Assembly: GCF_000613125.1 (NCBI RefSeq)
Contig: NZ_HG964497.1
Location: 2,713,189 to 2,777,188 of the forward strand
From: Bacillus sp. EB01
GTDB lineage: Bacteria; Bacillota; Bacilli; Bacillales; Cytobacillaceae
DNA: 64,000 bases
Direction of reading: 5' to 3'
This document shows, piece after piece, positions 53,142 through 61,288 of the stretch (position 1 is the first letter of the stretch; each line of letters begins with the position of its first letter). The notes under the pieces are model-generated. The model saw only the letters and a program-made list of their open reading frames with translations, was not told where the DNA came from and made no database searches. A program made the translations under genes and the position numbers.

Positions 53142-53148
53142 ATTTAAC

Positions 53149-54078
53149 TTATGCTTCAAGTACTTCTTTATTTGCTTCGGACGCTGCAAGAGCAGCCTTC
53201 GCCTTTGTGGCTGAGTTAACCTGCTCGTCCGCATGATAGGAAGACCGGACCATAGGGCCTGACTCACAGTGGCTGAAGCCTTTTGAAAGGGCAATCTCTT
53301 TAAGCTGGTTGAATTCATCAGGAGTATAATATTTTGCAACCTTAAGATGTTTCCTGGTTGGCTGCAGATATTGCCCGATTGTCATAATATCAACGTTATT
53401 TGCGCGAAGGTCATCCATTGTCTCAAGAATTTCTTCCCATATTTCGCCGACACCAATCATCAGGCTGGATTTAGTCGGAATGTCTGGCTGCATTTCTTTC
53501 GCCCTGCGCAAGAACTCGAGTGATCGATTGTAAGTTGCGCGTGCGCGGACTTTCGGAGTCATCCTTCTGACTGTTTCAATATTATGGTTCAAGATATCTG
53601 GGCGTGCATCCATAAGCATTCTCAGATTTTCTTCAACCCCACCCATATCGGATGGAAGAACTTCAATGCTAGTAAACGGATTTTTGCGGCGGATCGCTCT
53701 AACGGTTTCGGCAAAAACAGCTGCGCCTCCGTCACGCAAATCATCTCGCGCTACCGCGGTAATGACAGCGTGTTTCAAGTTCATTTGAAATACAGAATCA
53801 GCAACTCGTTCTGGTTCCTGTAAATCCAGTTCTGTAGGAAGGCCTGTCTTAACTGCGCAGAAGCGGCAGGCACGAGTGCAAACATCCCCAAGAATCATGA
53901 AAGTAGCTGTACGTCTGACAGCCCAGCATTCATGGATATTCGGGCAGCGCGCTTCCTCGCAAACTGTATGGAGGTTTTTGCTGCGCATCATTTTTTTAAG
54001 CCCAGTATAATTTTCATTTGTATTCAATTTTATCTTCAGCCATTCCGGCTTGCGTGTATATTCATTGCCTGTAGTCAA
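53149..54078 (-). CDS. lipA: Lipoyl synthase
   Basis: A 309-residue radical SAM enzyme inserting two sulfurs into octanoyl groups on lipoyl domains. Both cluster sites are complete: the auxiliary set in [14 protein letters not shown] near 39-52 and the radical SAM set CTRACRFC near 67-74. The C-terminal [10 protein letters not shown] near 280-289 holds the conserved Ser. I choose TTG 54078 behind GGGGTGG; a frame open to 54093 starts inside that ribosome site. It needs the Fe-S assembly proteins encoded elsewhere in the window. Confidence 0.95.
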   Translation of the reverse strand: MTTGNEYTRKPEWLKIKLNTNENYTGLKKMMRSKNLHTVCEEARCPNIHECWAVRRTATFMILGDVCTRACRFCAVKTGLPTELDLQEPERVADSVFQMNLKHAVITAVARDDLRDGGAAVFAETVRAIRRKNPFTSIEVLPSDMGGVEENLRMLMDARPDILNHNIETVRRMTPKVRARATYNRSLEFLRRAKEMQPDIPTKSSLMIGVGEIWEEILETMDDLRANNVDIMTIGQYLQPTRKHLKVAKYYTPDEFNQLKEIALSKGFSHCESGPMVRSSYHADEQVNSATKAKAALAASEANKEVLEA

Positions 54079-54321
54079 TTCATACCACCCCAATTTCTAT
54101 GTATAAATATTGGTGCTCTTTTGGTACTGTAACACAATAAAGCCGTTCCATTCAAGAAAAGAACTTGTCTTTCCATTATGAAACCCTTATCATTACTAGT
54201 TTTTCCATTTAATCCTCCTAAAAATAGTCTTTCATTCTTATGTCCTTTTTATAATCATCTGGCAATTATTGACGTTATGAACACTGCCTTCTGGCGACAA
54301 ACTATCGTATAGGAAGAGAAC

Positions 54322-54574
54322 AAAAGCGGAAGCGCCTTGGTTATCGCCGTACAAACTGGATGGGCTTCGACTGAGATAAAGTGAAACTTCCATCAGCGAT
54401 TTTTGCTGATGGTTAGTTGAACGAATCGGACCTTTAGGATCAGTTGCCGACATAGGAGGCTTACTGAGCCTTAAGAGTGGGATAAAGGAATCACGAAGAG
54501 CGACAAGCGATTCGATGATGACTTATCGTAGGAAGAAGACCTGAAGTTTGCTAGGCGATAGGCGCTGGAGCTAG
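54322..54574. repeat. Dispersed repeat, copy split by a mobile hairpin element
   Basis: Outer parts match the repeat at 41162-41366: AAAAGCGGAAGCGCC at the start, GACTGAGATAAA up to 54380, then GGAATCACGAAGAGC, GACTTATCGTAGG and TAGGCGATAGGCGCTGGAGCT at the end. The 106-base insert at 54376-54481 is the TTTAT-targeted element. With 54079-54321 this fills the 518-base gap between lipA and lytH; I see nothing else in that gap. Confidence 0.75.
54376..54481 (-). mobile_element. IS200/IS605-like hairpin element nested in another repeat
   Basis: 106 bases flanked by ATAAA (TTTAT on the minus strand) at 54482-54486 and ending with the same pentamer at 54376-54380. It carries CTTCCATCAGCG / GCTGATGG and the AACCAATCGGACC-like middle (GAACGAATCGGACC), but a shortened left hairpin. 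Removing it with one ATAAA restores the uninterrupted copy at 41162-41366. Confidence 0.7.
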
Positions 54575-54596
54575 ACGAATTAAAGGAGGACGCCCT

Positions 54597-55586
54597 GTGA
54601 GGGTACTATTATTGCTGGCACTATCCTTTGCTTTGGCTGGAAATGCCCTTGCCGCCCCACAAGAGGCAGAGCTTGCTGATCTATATAAAAAGCGGATAGA
54701 GCTTTATAAAAAAAACGAAGCAGTCACCCAGATTCCTTGGTTTTACATTGCAGCGGTTGACCAATATGAACGGAATATCAGGGTAGCCAGAAAAGATCTG
54801 CCTGATCCTGAAGGGGCCGTCGCCATTTATTTCAGCCCTGAAAAATGGGCCGGACTTGCTAATCCGAATCCACAGGATAAAAAGCCAGGCTCGATTGCCT
54901 TTTTTGGCGGAGTGGGGGTTGATGCCAATGGCAATCGGAAAGCAAGCCCAACTGAAGACGAAGATGTCCTTCAAGCCTTTTCTAATCATGTACTGCAATA
55001 TGGATATGACAACGATAATTTCCGGATAGCACTCTGGGAATATTATCACAGGGATAAAGCGGTAGGGATTATCATGGGGATAGCGAAAATTTACAAAAAG
55101 TATGGCCGGATCGATCTTGAGGGAAATGCATTCCCAGTGCCTTATAGAATGAACCACAGCTACAAAAATACATGGGGTGATGCCCGCGGCTGGGGTGGAC
55201 GGCGAATGCATGAAGGTACTGACATATTTGCCGGTTACGGAGTTCCCGTACGGGCGACTAGCTATGGCATAATCGAAATGAAAGGCTGGAATCGGTTCGG
55301 CGGCTGGAGAATCGGGATCCGCGACCTTAAAAATAATTATCACTACTTTGCCCATTTGAGCGGCTTCGCGAAGGATTTGAAGATAGGTGACATCGTTGAA
55401 CCTGGGATGCTAATTGGCGGAGTCGGAAGCTCGGGTTACGGACCGCCTGGAACCTCTGGCAAGTTCCCTCCCCACTTGCACTACGGGATGTACAAAGATA
55501 ACGGCTATACCGAATGGTCGTTTGATCCATATCCCCGTCTCAGGATGTGGGAGCGGATGGATAAAAAGAAAAACAGGAAGAAGTAA
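54597..55586 (+). CDS. lytH: Secreted M23 peptidase LytH
   Basis: A 329-residue exported protein: signal peptide (VLLLLALSFALAGNALAAPQ), a helical middle region, and a C-terminal M23 zinc peptidase domain at about 200-310. Zinc ligands are visible in RRMHEGTDIF near 200-209 (His, Asp) and PPHLHYGMY near 295-303 (His pair). B. subtilis LytH cuts L-Ala-D-Glu bonds late in sporulation and shapes spore cortex (known). GTG 54597 follows AAAGGAGG. Confidence 0.88.
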   Translation: MRVLLLLALSFALAGNALAAPQEAELADLYKKRIELYKKNEAVTQIPWFYIAAVDQYERNIRVARKDLPDPEGAVAIYFSPEKWAGLANPNPQDKKPGSIAFFGGVGVDANGNRKASPTEDEDVLQAFSNHVLQYGYDNDNFRIALWEYYHRDKAVGIIMGIAKIYKKYGRIDLEGNAFPVPYRMNHSYKNTWGDARGWGGRRMHEGTDIFAGYGVPVRATSYGIIEMKGWNRFGGWRIGIRDLKNNYHYFAHLSGFAKDLKIGDIVEPGMLIGGVGSSGYGPPGTSGKFPPHLHYGMYKDNGYTEWSFDPYPRLRMWERMDKKKNRKK

Positions 55587-55593
55587 AAGAAGG

Positions 55594-55636
55594 GGTCTGA
55601 CTCTTACCCCCTGGGGGTAAGGGTCAGACCCCTTCA
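55594..55636. repeat. Dispersed hairpin (GGGTCTGACCC type), copy 2
   Basis: AAGGGGTCTGACTCTTACCCC pairs with GGGGTAAGGGTCAGACCCCTT around CT. It is the longer relative of the hairpin at 9296-9331 and again sits between convergent gene ends. Confidence 0.75.
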
Positions 55637-55640
55637 GCAT

Positions 55641-55748
55641 TTATTTAGCTCTTTTAGATTTTATGACGGCGTTTGCGAGGCTGGCTGCGAGGCCGCCCCA
55701 GAGAATGACCATTCCGATGATCATCATGGCGATTGCATCACCTGACAT
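55641..55748 (-). CDS. metS: Small subunit of NSS-type symporter (MetS family)
   Basis: A 35-residue protein, one membrane helix flanked by short tails: MSGDAIAMMIIGMVILWGG, then LAASLANAV and a basic end. It matches the MetS family of tiny subunits that accompany NSS transporters (MetPS, methionine and alanine import in Corynebacterium, known). ATG 55748 follows GGGAGGTG, and the stop of metP lies one base before the ATG, so translation is coupled. Too short for most gene finders. Confidence 0.85.
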   Translation of the reverse strand: MSGDAIAMMIIGMVILWGGLAASLANAVIKSKRAK

Positions 55749-55749
55749 A

Positions 55750-57258
55750 TTAGGACACCTCCCTTTCAGATTCTGAATTCAAGGTGTTCTTTTCCCAGCG
55801 AAGGAAAGACAGGAAGATTCCTGCGACGAGGGCAAGCAGCGCAACACCCCAGCCCGCTACGAGCAAGAATGAGGTTGGGTATCCCTCGTAATTTTCCTGT
55901 ATGTTGGTGATGAAGTTTTGGACTGTCATGTAACCAAGGACAATTGGTGTAATGAACCCTAGGGATATTTTCCACCAGCCACCGATGCGCAAGTCAGAAA
56001 TGGCATTGGCGTGATTTTGGAGTTCGCCGAGTTTCTTAGCAACCCAGACAACAAGGACAACTTCTACAAGTCCTGCGATTACGATACCAAATGTGTTGAT
56101 GAAAGCATCAACAGAATCAAGGAAGTAAAGCCCGCCATTTGTTGCATAAAGAATTGAAATAAGCGCGGATAATCCTCCTCCGATTGCAACTGCTTTTGTT
56201 CTGCTGACTTTGAATTTATCCTGCAAGCCAGCGACATATGTTTCAATTATCGAGATTGATGAAGTAAGCCCGGCCATGAAGAGACAGCCAAAGAACAAGA
56301 ATCCGAAGAATCCGTTAAAAGCAGGGAATTCATTGATGATTTGCGGGAAGACGACAAATGCAAGGCCAATCCCTGATTCGACTACCTTATCAATTGCAAC
56401 CCCCTGCTGGTTGGCCATGAAGCCGAGTGCTGCAAAGACACCAATTCCTGCAAGTAATTCAAATCCGGAGTTTGCAAAGCCGGTTATAAATGCATTGTTA
56501 GTAATATCCGTTTTCTTCGGTAAATAACTTGCATAGGTCAGCATGATGGCGAAGCCGACTGATAAACTGAAGAAGATTTGTCCATAAGCAGCAACCCAAA
56601 CTTTAGGATTGGCTATATCGCTCCAATTCGGCTTGAAGAATGCGTTCAATCCGTCAAGAGCACCATCAAGTGTCACTGCACGAATGACAATGATTAGGAA
56701 CATAATGACCAATGTCGGCAGCATAAATTTGTTCGCAATTTCAATTCCTTTTTTAACTCCCCTGAACATAATTCCGAAAGTTAGTGCCCAGACGATTAGA
56801 AGCGCAATGAATACTCCGGGTACGATTCCGCCGACGTCTCCAGGGCTTTCCGCTACTTTAAGAAAATCCCCCATCAGGAAGTCACCTGGCTTGTCCCCCC
56901 AGGAAAGATTGAAAGAAAAGACTGCATAAGATAGTGCCCATGCGATAATGATTGGATAATAGGTCGAAATGACGAAGGAGATAGCGACTTGCCACCAGCC
57001 AAGCCATTCATATTTCTTATTCAGCCTTGCAAATGATAATGGTGATGAGCCTTTATACTTATGGCCTAACGTAAATTCAAGGATCAGCAGCGGTATTCCT
57101 GCGGTCAGGAGTGCGAAAAGATACGGCAAGAAAAATGCCCCTCCCCCATTTTCATATGCCACTGCAGGGAATCTCCATATATTCCCCAATCCAACTGCAG
57201 ACCCGATTGCGGCCAGTACAAATCCGGCCCTTGTTCCCCATTGCGGTCGATTTTCCAT
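55750..57258 (-). CDS. metP: Sodium-dependent transporter of the NSS family (MetP type)
   Basis: A 502-residue LeuT-fold symporter with about 11-12 membrane helices. The N-terminal GSAVGLGNIWRFPAVAYENGG at about 16-36 is the NSS signature around the broken first helix that binds sodium and substrate. With the MetS-type subunit directly downstream, neutral amino acid import (methionine, alanine) is the best guess. It occupies the place of yunB in B. subtilis. A consensus promoter lies upstream. Start ATG 57258 behind AGGAGGAG. Confidence 0.88.
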   Translation of the reverse strand: MENRPQWGTRAGFVLAAIGSAVGLGNIWRFPAVAYENGGGAFFLPYLFALLTAGIPLLILEFTLGHKYKGSSPLSFARLNKKYEWLGWWQVAISFVISTYYPIIIAWALSYAVFSFNLSWGDKPGDFLMGDFLKVAESPGDVGGIVPGVFIALLIVWALTFGIMFRGVKKGIEIANKFMLPTLVIMFLIIVIRAVTLDGALDGLNAFFKPNWSDIANPKVWVAAYGQIFFSLSVGFAIMLTYASYLPKKTDITNNAFITGFANSGFELLAGIGVFAALGFMANQQGVAIDKVVESGIGLAFVVFPQIINEFPAFNGFFGFLFFGCLFMAGLTSSISIIETYVAGLQDKFKVSRTKAVAIGGGLSALISILYATNGGLYFLDSVDAFINTFGIVIAGLVEVVLVVWVAKKLGELQNHANAISDLRIGGWWKISLGFITPIVLGYMTVQNFITNIQENYEGYPTSFLLVAGWGVALLALVAGIFLSFLRWEKNTLNSESEREVS

Positions 57259-57328
57259 TATTGACTCCTCCTAAGACGTAAAGAAAAAATGCAAGATTAA
57301 AAGTTTTCTGATTATTTGCATAGTCCCT

Positions 57329-57357
57329 ATTATAAAAAGGTTCAGGAGGTATGTCAA
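57329..57357 (-). promoter_or_regulatory. Consensus sigma-A promoter of metP-metS
   Basis: On the minus strand TTGACA (plus 57352-57357), a 17-base spacer and TATAAT (plus 57329-57334), a perfect consensus. A partial cre-like word (TGTAAGCGGATACT) lies upstream at plus 57401-57415. Confidence 0.85.
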
Positions 57358-57455
57358 GATATATTTATTATTTTAAAATATGGTTAAATCAAACTTTTTT
57401 AAGTATCCGCTTACATTTTTGCTCAAATTTTTGGGTTTTTTTGTTATTTCAAAAA

Positions 57456-57486
57456 AATAGGGCATCCCCCTCAGGATGCCCTTCTT
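57456..57486 (-). terminator. Terminator of yunC
   Basis: On the minus strand GGGCATCC pairs with GGATGCCC around TGAGGG, followed by TATTTTTTTG. Confidence 0.88.
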
Positions 57487-57789
57487 TTATACCATTTTCA
57501 TGAGTGCGTCCCTGCCGATCATTCCTCTGCGGATGCCACGCTTTTCCGCTTCAAAGGTAACGGATTCCAGCGGCGCATCTAGGAGCTGATCGATGGTTCT
57601 TACGCCAACCGCCCTGCCAGCAAGGATTCTTCTGTCTCTTAGCTTTGCATTGAGCAAACCGACATCGAGTGCCCCGCACATAATATAGCCCAGATCGCTT
57701 GTTACGGCGAGAAGGGTTGTCTTTGGCAGCTTGACGGTTATCCCCAGAAATGTTTTTCCTTGAATTTCAATTGGTGTCACTTCAATCAT
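57487..57789 (-). CDS. yunC: DUF1805 protein YunC
   Basis: A 100-residue protein matching DUF1805 along its length: KTTLLAVTSDLGYIMCGALDV near 23-43 and GRAVGVRTIDQLLDAPL near 58-74. Function unknown; the fold is a small alpha/beta domain. ATG 57789 follows GGAGTGGGG; the frame to 57903 is not in the family. Neighbours match B. subtilis. Confidence 0.88.
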   Translation of the reverse strand: MIEVTPIEIQGKTFLGITVKLPKTTLLAVTSDLGYIMCGALDVGLLNAKLRDRRILAGRAVGVRTIDQLLDAPLESVTFEAEKRGIRRGMIGRDALMKMV

Positions 57790-57946
57790 CCGCCCCACTC
57801 CTTTCCCGTCCCTATACCATATGCGGGTATTGGAAAAGAATGAACTTGTCCGGGGCCTGGAACCTGATGGTTGAAAATACCAGTACTGAGCTATTGACTG
57901 CAAAAAAGTCTCTCATCGCAACAACATTGTATTTTTTCATGGGAAG

Positions 57947-59308
57947 TTATTCACTTTCTAGCCGGTTCAGCTTCCACTCCATTACATCGCGGAGAAATTC
58001 AGGCATAAAGTATTTCTTCTCCTTTGCACGGATGATTTCCGGAAACAGTCTTCCAAACGTATACATATCAGGGATGGCAACAGAATAATTTTGCTCTGCA
58101 TTGATTCGCCTTCCGTTCACGAGGAAATCAAGCCCCTCGTCTGCCACTTCGATATTAGTGTACACGAATCTTCCCATGACGGTCCCCCGGAAGCCGAGTC
58201 CCATAACCTGAAGATGGTGAAGGTCTTCATCGAGCGTCATCCGCAGAACTTCCTTAAGTTCGTTACCATTCAAGGTAACGAGACACGGGTTGATTGGATG
58301 CGGGCAGATGGATAGAAGGTCGAACTTGGTTACAGTTCCTTGAAGCGAACCAAGAATCAGCCCCGCATTTAAAAACGCGCATTCGGCTCCGCACCATTCG
58401 CGAAGTGCTTCACATAAAAGCTGTGGCAGGTCAGATTCTTCAAAGAAGTCCGCCGTTAGCTCGCCCTCAAGTTCAGCGGCTTGTTCCTGAAGCAGGGTTT
58501 TTCCAGTTTCGTAAAGTTTGGTTGATACTTCTACCTCCCAGGGCTCCCGGGAAACCTGTCCGATTGGATACAGGAGAGCTTTTTTGGTTACCGGCCGATG
58601 ATTGTCTACCTCAAGGATAACATGTCCGGCAAAATTTCCATGTTTCCCGGCGGCTGCCAATAGAGTCCCATTCACTATTTTTCCATTTTGAAGAATGTGG
58701 TGGGTATGGCCCCCGAGGATAACATCGATCTCTGGAAACAACTCTGCAATCCGTTCATCATCGTGAATGCCAAGGTGGGAAAGCAGGACGATAATATCAG
58801 CCTGATCCCTCACAAGCTCAATCTGTTTTTTAAGCTCCTCAAGCGGATCGCTAATCTCCCAGCCGAGCATTTTGTAGAACAACTGGAAATAAGCGGTCAG
58901 GCCGATTGCCGCCATCCGGGTTCCTTCCGCTGTTGTATACAGTTTATAAGGCTCTGCCCACTCAGGGCGGGAACCGTCCTTGTTGTAAAGATTTGCAATG
59001 AGGACGTCAAAGTTCTTTTTGAGAAAAAGAGAATCCAGCCCTTCATGGGACAGGGTAATCCCCTCGTTATTGCCGATTGTCGCCGCGGTATAGCCAGTTT
59101 CATTCAGCAGCAATGTATTGCCTTTTCCCATCGTTCCATCCGTATAGGGATGCCAGCGGTCAACATGGTCGCCAATGTCAAAAACAAAGACTGGATCGCC
59201 TTGTTCCTGATGGTGTTTGACCCGGTCGCGAATAATGCGGCTAATTTTCGGCCAGTGCTCAAAATGGCTATGCAAATCATTGGTATGATAAATATGTATT
59301 GTTTCCAT
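57947..59308 (-). CDS. yunD: 5'-nucleotidase / metallophosphatase YunD
   Basis: A 453-residue bifunctional UshA-type protein without signal peptide, so cytosolic. Metallophosphatase domain (about 1-240): YHTNDLHSHFEHW near 8-20, FDIGDHVDRW near 43-52, TIGNNEG near 76-82 (Asn), LLSHLGIHDD near 179-188 and LGGHTHH near 198-204. The C-terminal 5_nucleotid_C domain follows from about 285. It should remove phosphate from nucleotides or nucleotide sugars. Start ATG 59308 behind AAGGAAG. Confidence 0.9.
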   Translation of the reverse strand: METIHIYHTNDLHSHFEHWPKISRIIRDRVKHHQEQGDPVFVFDIGDHVDRWHPYTDGTMGKGNTLLLNETGYTAATIGNNEGITLSHEGLDSLFLKKNFDVLIANLYNKDGSRPEWAEPYKLYTTAEGTRMAAIGLTAYFQLFYKMLGWEISDPLEELKKQIELVRDQADIIVLLSHLGIHDDERIAELFPEIDVILGGHTHHILQNGKIVNGTLLAAAGKHGNFAGHVILEVDNHRPVTKKALLYPIGQVSREPWEVEVSTKLYETGKTLLQEQAAELEGELTADFFEESDLPQLLCEALREWCGAECAFLNAGLILGSLQGTVTKFDLLSICPHPINPCLVTLNGNELKEVLRMTLDEDLHHLQVMGLGFRGTVMGRFVYTNIEVADEGLDFLVNGRRINAEQNYSVAIPDMYTFGRLFPEIIRAKEKKYFMPEFLRDVMEWKLNRLESE

Positions 59309-59419
59309 GGTGATCGCTTCCTTTTTCCCACTTCGGCTTAAGCAGCCGTTAAATCGGATTATCCATCAAGAGGATACCCCTCTAATGGTTGGACAGTTTA
59401 CTTCCTTTTGTGCACCACT

Positions 59420-59510
59420 ATACTGGCACTGAAAAGCCTTCTCTGTTACCTTTTCAAGCTCGGACGACACTGTTCGGGCTGATGGGCCTTCTCTGTTACC
59501 TTTTTGAACG
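59420..59510. repeat. Two-unit repeat with 50-bp period
   Basis: GCCTTCTCTGTTACCTTTT stands at 59436 and 59486, with weaker matches around it (GACACTG / GGCACTG). It lies between the start of yunD and the 3' end of the broken DUF6157 gene. Confidence 0.6.
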
Positions 59511-59549
59511 CATTCCTTTCAAGACCTTGACGTTTTCGTCTGACAAAAA

Positions 59550-60051
59550 TTACTGATATTCCTTGGAGGATGAATCATAAATGGCAACAAGCCCCTCTTC
59601 ATTATAATGGATGCTCCAGCCATAAGATTTTACAAGCGGTGAAGCCCTGAAACACGCCCTTGATTTGTTGAAAAATTGCTCGCGGAGCTCTTTAAGGTTT
59701 GAGCTGTTTTCCAGGTTATTTTTAATTACATACGTTTTGAATTGTACTTCTTCCTGAGTAAATTCATATGGTCTAGACGAAATAAGTTTGTACTCAATTG
59801 ATGCATTTGTTGCTTTCTCGTTCCTTGGTACAGGAATGACCGCTTCCTCAAGCCCGCAATCATCGGATTTTACGATAAAGTGAATCTTCCATCAGTGGGG
59901 GTTTTCCTCATCCCCCACTGATGGTTAGATGAACCAATCGGACCTTTACGTGCAGTTGATCCCCCCACCTATCTTCTTCAAGTCTTCGGAATCTTGAGGT
60001 GGGGGTCTTACTGCCCGTTAAGAGTGGGATAAAAGTATTCCGATAGCACAC
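59550..60051 (-). pseudogene. DUF6157 gene split by a mobile hairpin element
   Basis: Reading the minus strand from GTG 60051 gives MCYRNTFI, then 154 bases of inserted element (59875-60028), then VKSDDCGLEEAVIPVPRNEK and about 90 more residues to TAA at 59550. Joining the parts with one TTTAT gives an intact 117-residue protein in frame, NTFIVKSDDC across the junction. The C-terminal block CFRASPLVKSYGWSIHYNEE and the end SKEYQ fit DUF6157. GAGAGGGG precedes the GTG. The 3' part has no Met, so it would be missed by ORF finders. Function of DUF6157 unknown. Confidence 0.85.
59875..60028 (-). mobile_element. IS200/IS605-like hairpin element, full-size reference copy
   Basis: 154 bases behind TTTAT (plus 60029-60033) and closing with TTTAT (plus 59875-59879). 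Left end on the minus strand: CCCACTCTTAACGGGCAGTA, then the stem ACCCCCACCT / AGGTGGGGGG. Middle: AAAGGTCCGATTGGTTCATC. Right end: CATCAGTGGGGG / CCCCCACTGATG, then GAAGATTCAC. Subterminal hairpins without terminal inverted repeats and a pentamer on both sides match IS200/IS605 ends; no tnpA or tnpB inside. Confidence 0.78.
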
Positions 60052-60066
60052 TGCTTTACCCCTCTC

Positions 60067-60885
60067 TTATCCTGCTATGCCTTGAAAAATTAACCGAACT
60101 CCAATAATGATTAAGACAATACGCAAAACAAGCACTATGGTTCTGCTCTTTAGCCTTTGATTCAAGTATACCCCAATCCTGGCACCGATCCACGCACCCG
60201 GTACGAGCAGGGCTGCGTATAGCCAGTCGATGTTTCCAAGTGATATATGCGTGACTGAGCTGACAATCGAAGATAGAAAAATCATGAACATGGAGGTTGC
60301 TACAGCCACATGCGGCGGAAAGTTAAAAAAGATAATCATTGCCGGCACCATTAGTGAGCCGCCGCCAACTCCGAATATCCCGGAAATAAAGCCAATTATG
60401 AGTGAGATTGCTACACCGGATATAGGATTGAAGCCATACTCATACAAATTCCCGGATGGATCGGTAAATGTCCGGACGTACCCTTTCTCTCTATTAAAGG
60501 GCAGCGGCTTAATCTTATTGCGAATTACCATTACAAGTGAAACAAATAAAATAAATGTACCGAAATAGATATTGAAAGCTTGTACATCTAGCAATTTTAC
60601 GAGATAGGCACCAGCAATACCGCCTGGAGCACTCCCAATTAGAAATAGGAGCCCGCTTTTATAATCAATTGTTTTGTGTTTAATGTAGCCAATTGTTGAG
60701 GACATCCCGGTAAAAATCATTGTAAAAAGTGACGTACCGACCGCGGCCTGAGGGGAAACATCCGTAAAGCCGAGTGTCCCGATAAAAAGCAGTGCAGGGA
60801 CGACGATAATGCCGCCGCCAAGTCCAATCAGTGATCCGAGCGCGCTTGCGGCTAGCCCGATCAAGATTATTAACAGCCATTCCAT
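60067..60885 (-). CDS. yunE: TSUP-family permease YunE
   Basis: A 272-residue membrane protein of the TauE/SafE (TSUP) family with about eight helices. Two homologous halves carry the family Gly-rich loops LGSLIGLGGGIIVVPAL near 17-33 and GFISGIFGVGGGSLMVPAMI near 164-183. TSUP proteins move sulfur oxyanions or organosulfur compounds. The gene stands between yunD and yunF as in B. subtilis. Confidence 0.88.
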   Translation of the reverse strand: MEWLLIILIGLAASALGSLIGLGGGIIVVPALLFIGTLGFTDVSPQAAVGTSLFTMIFTGMSSTIGYIKHKTIDYKSGLLFLIGSAPGGIAGAYLVKLLDVQAFNIYFGTFILFVSLVMVIRNKIKPLPFNREKGYVRTFTDPSGNLYEYGFNPISGVAISLIIGFISGIFGVGGGSLMVPAMIIFFNFPPHVAVATSMFMIFLSSIVSSVTHISLGNIDWLYAALLVPGAWIGARIGVYLNQRLKSRTIVLVLRIVLIIIGVRLIFQGIAG

Positions 60886-61103
60886 TGGCCTAACTCCCTT
60901 AGCCCAGCCATTCTATTTTTGATTTCAACGAAAAATACTTAGATAGCTAGTTGCGTTTCTTCTTAAAAATATTTTTAGATAACTAGTTAACGTTTGCATT
61001 GAACACATGTTTCATTTGTAACCAGCACTTATTCGGCTTAGGATTACACATTTGCTTAGTAACGCGCAATTCATTGGAAACGTTTTGCCCAGCTTTAGAA
61101 CTT

Positions 61104-61277
61104 GAAATGATTCCAATACAGATCATTGGGTACATTTTGCCTCGCTGTAAAGGGTGAAATAGTTCCAATACGGTTCATTAGGTACATTTTGCCTTGCTTA
61201 AAGAGGTGAAATGGTTCCAATACCGCTTATTGGGGACATTTCGTCGTGCTGCAAAGGGTGAAATAGTTCCAATGCTG
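61104..61277. repeat. Tandem array, 3 full and 1 partial unit of 52 bp (family 3)
   Basis: Units start at 61104, 61156, 61208 and 61260 with GAAATGATTCCAATA or close variants and contain ATTGGGTACATTTTGCC, then the spacer TCGCTGTAAAGGGT. The pair ATTCCAATA / TATTGGG.ACATTT is the palindromic core also seen at 37691-37845. The array lies between yunE and the end of yunF. Confidence 0.88.
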
Positions 61278-61288
61278 TTTCAATATTT

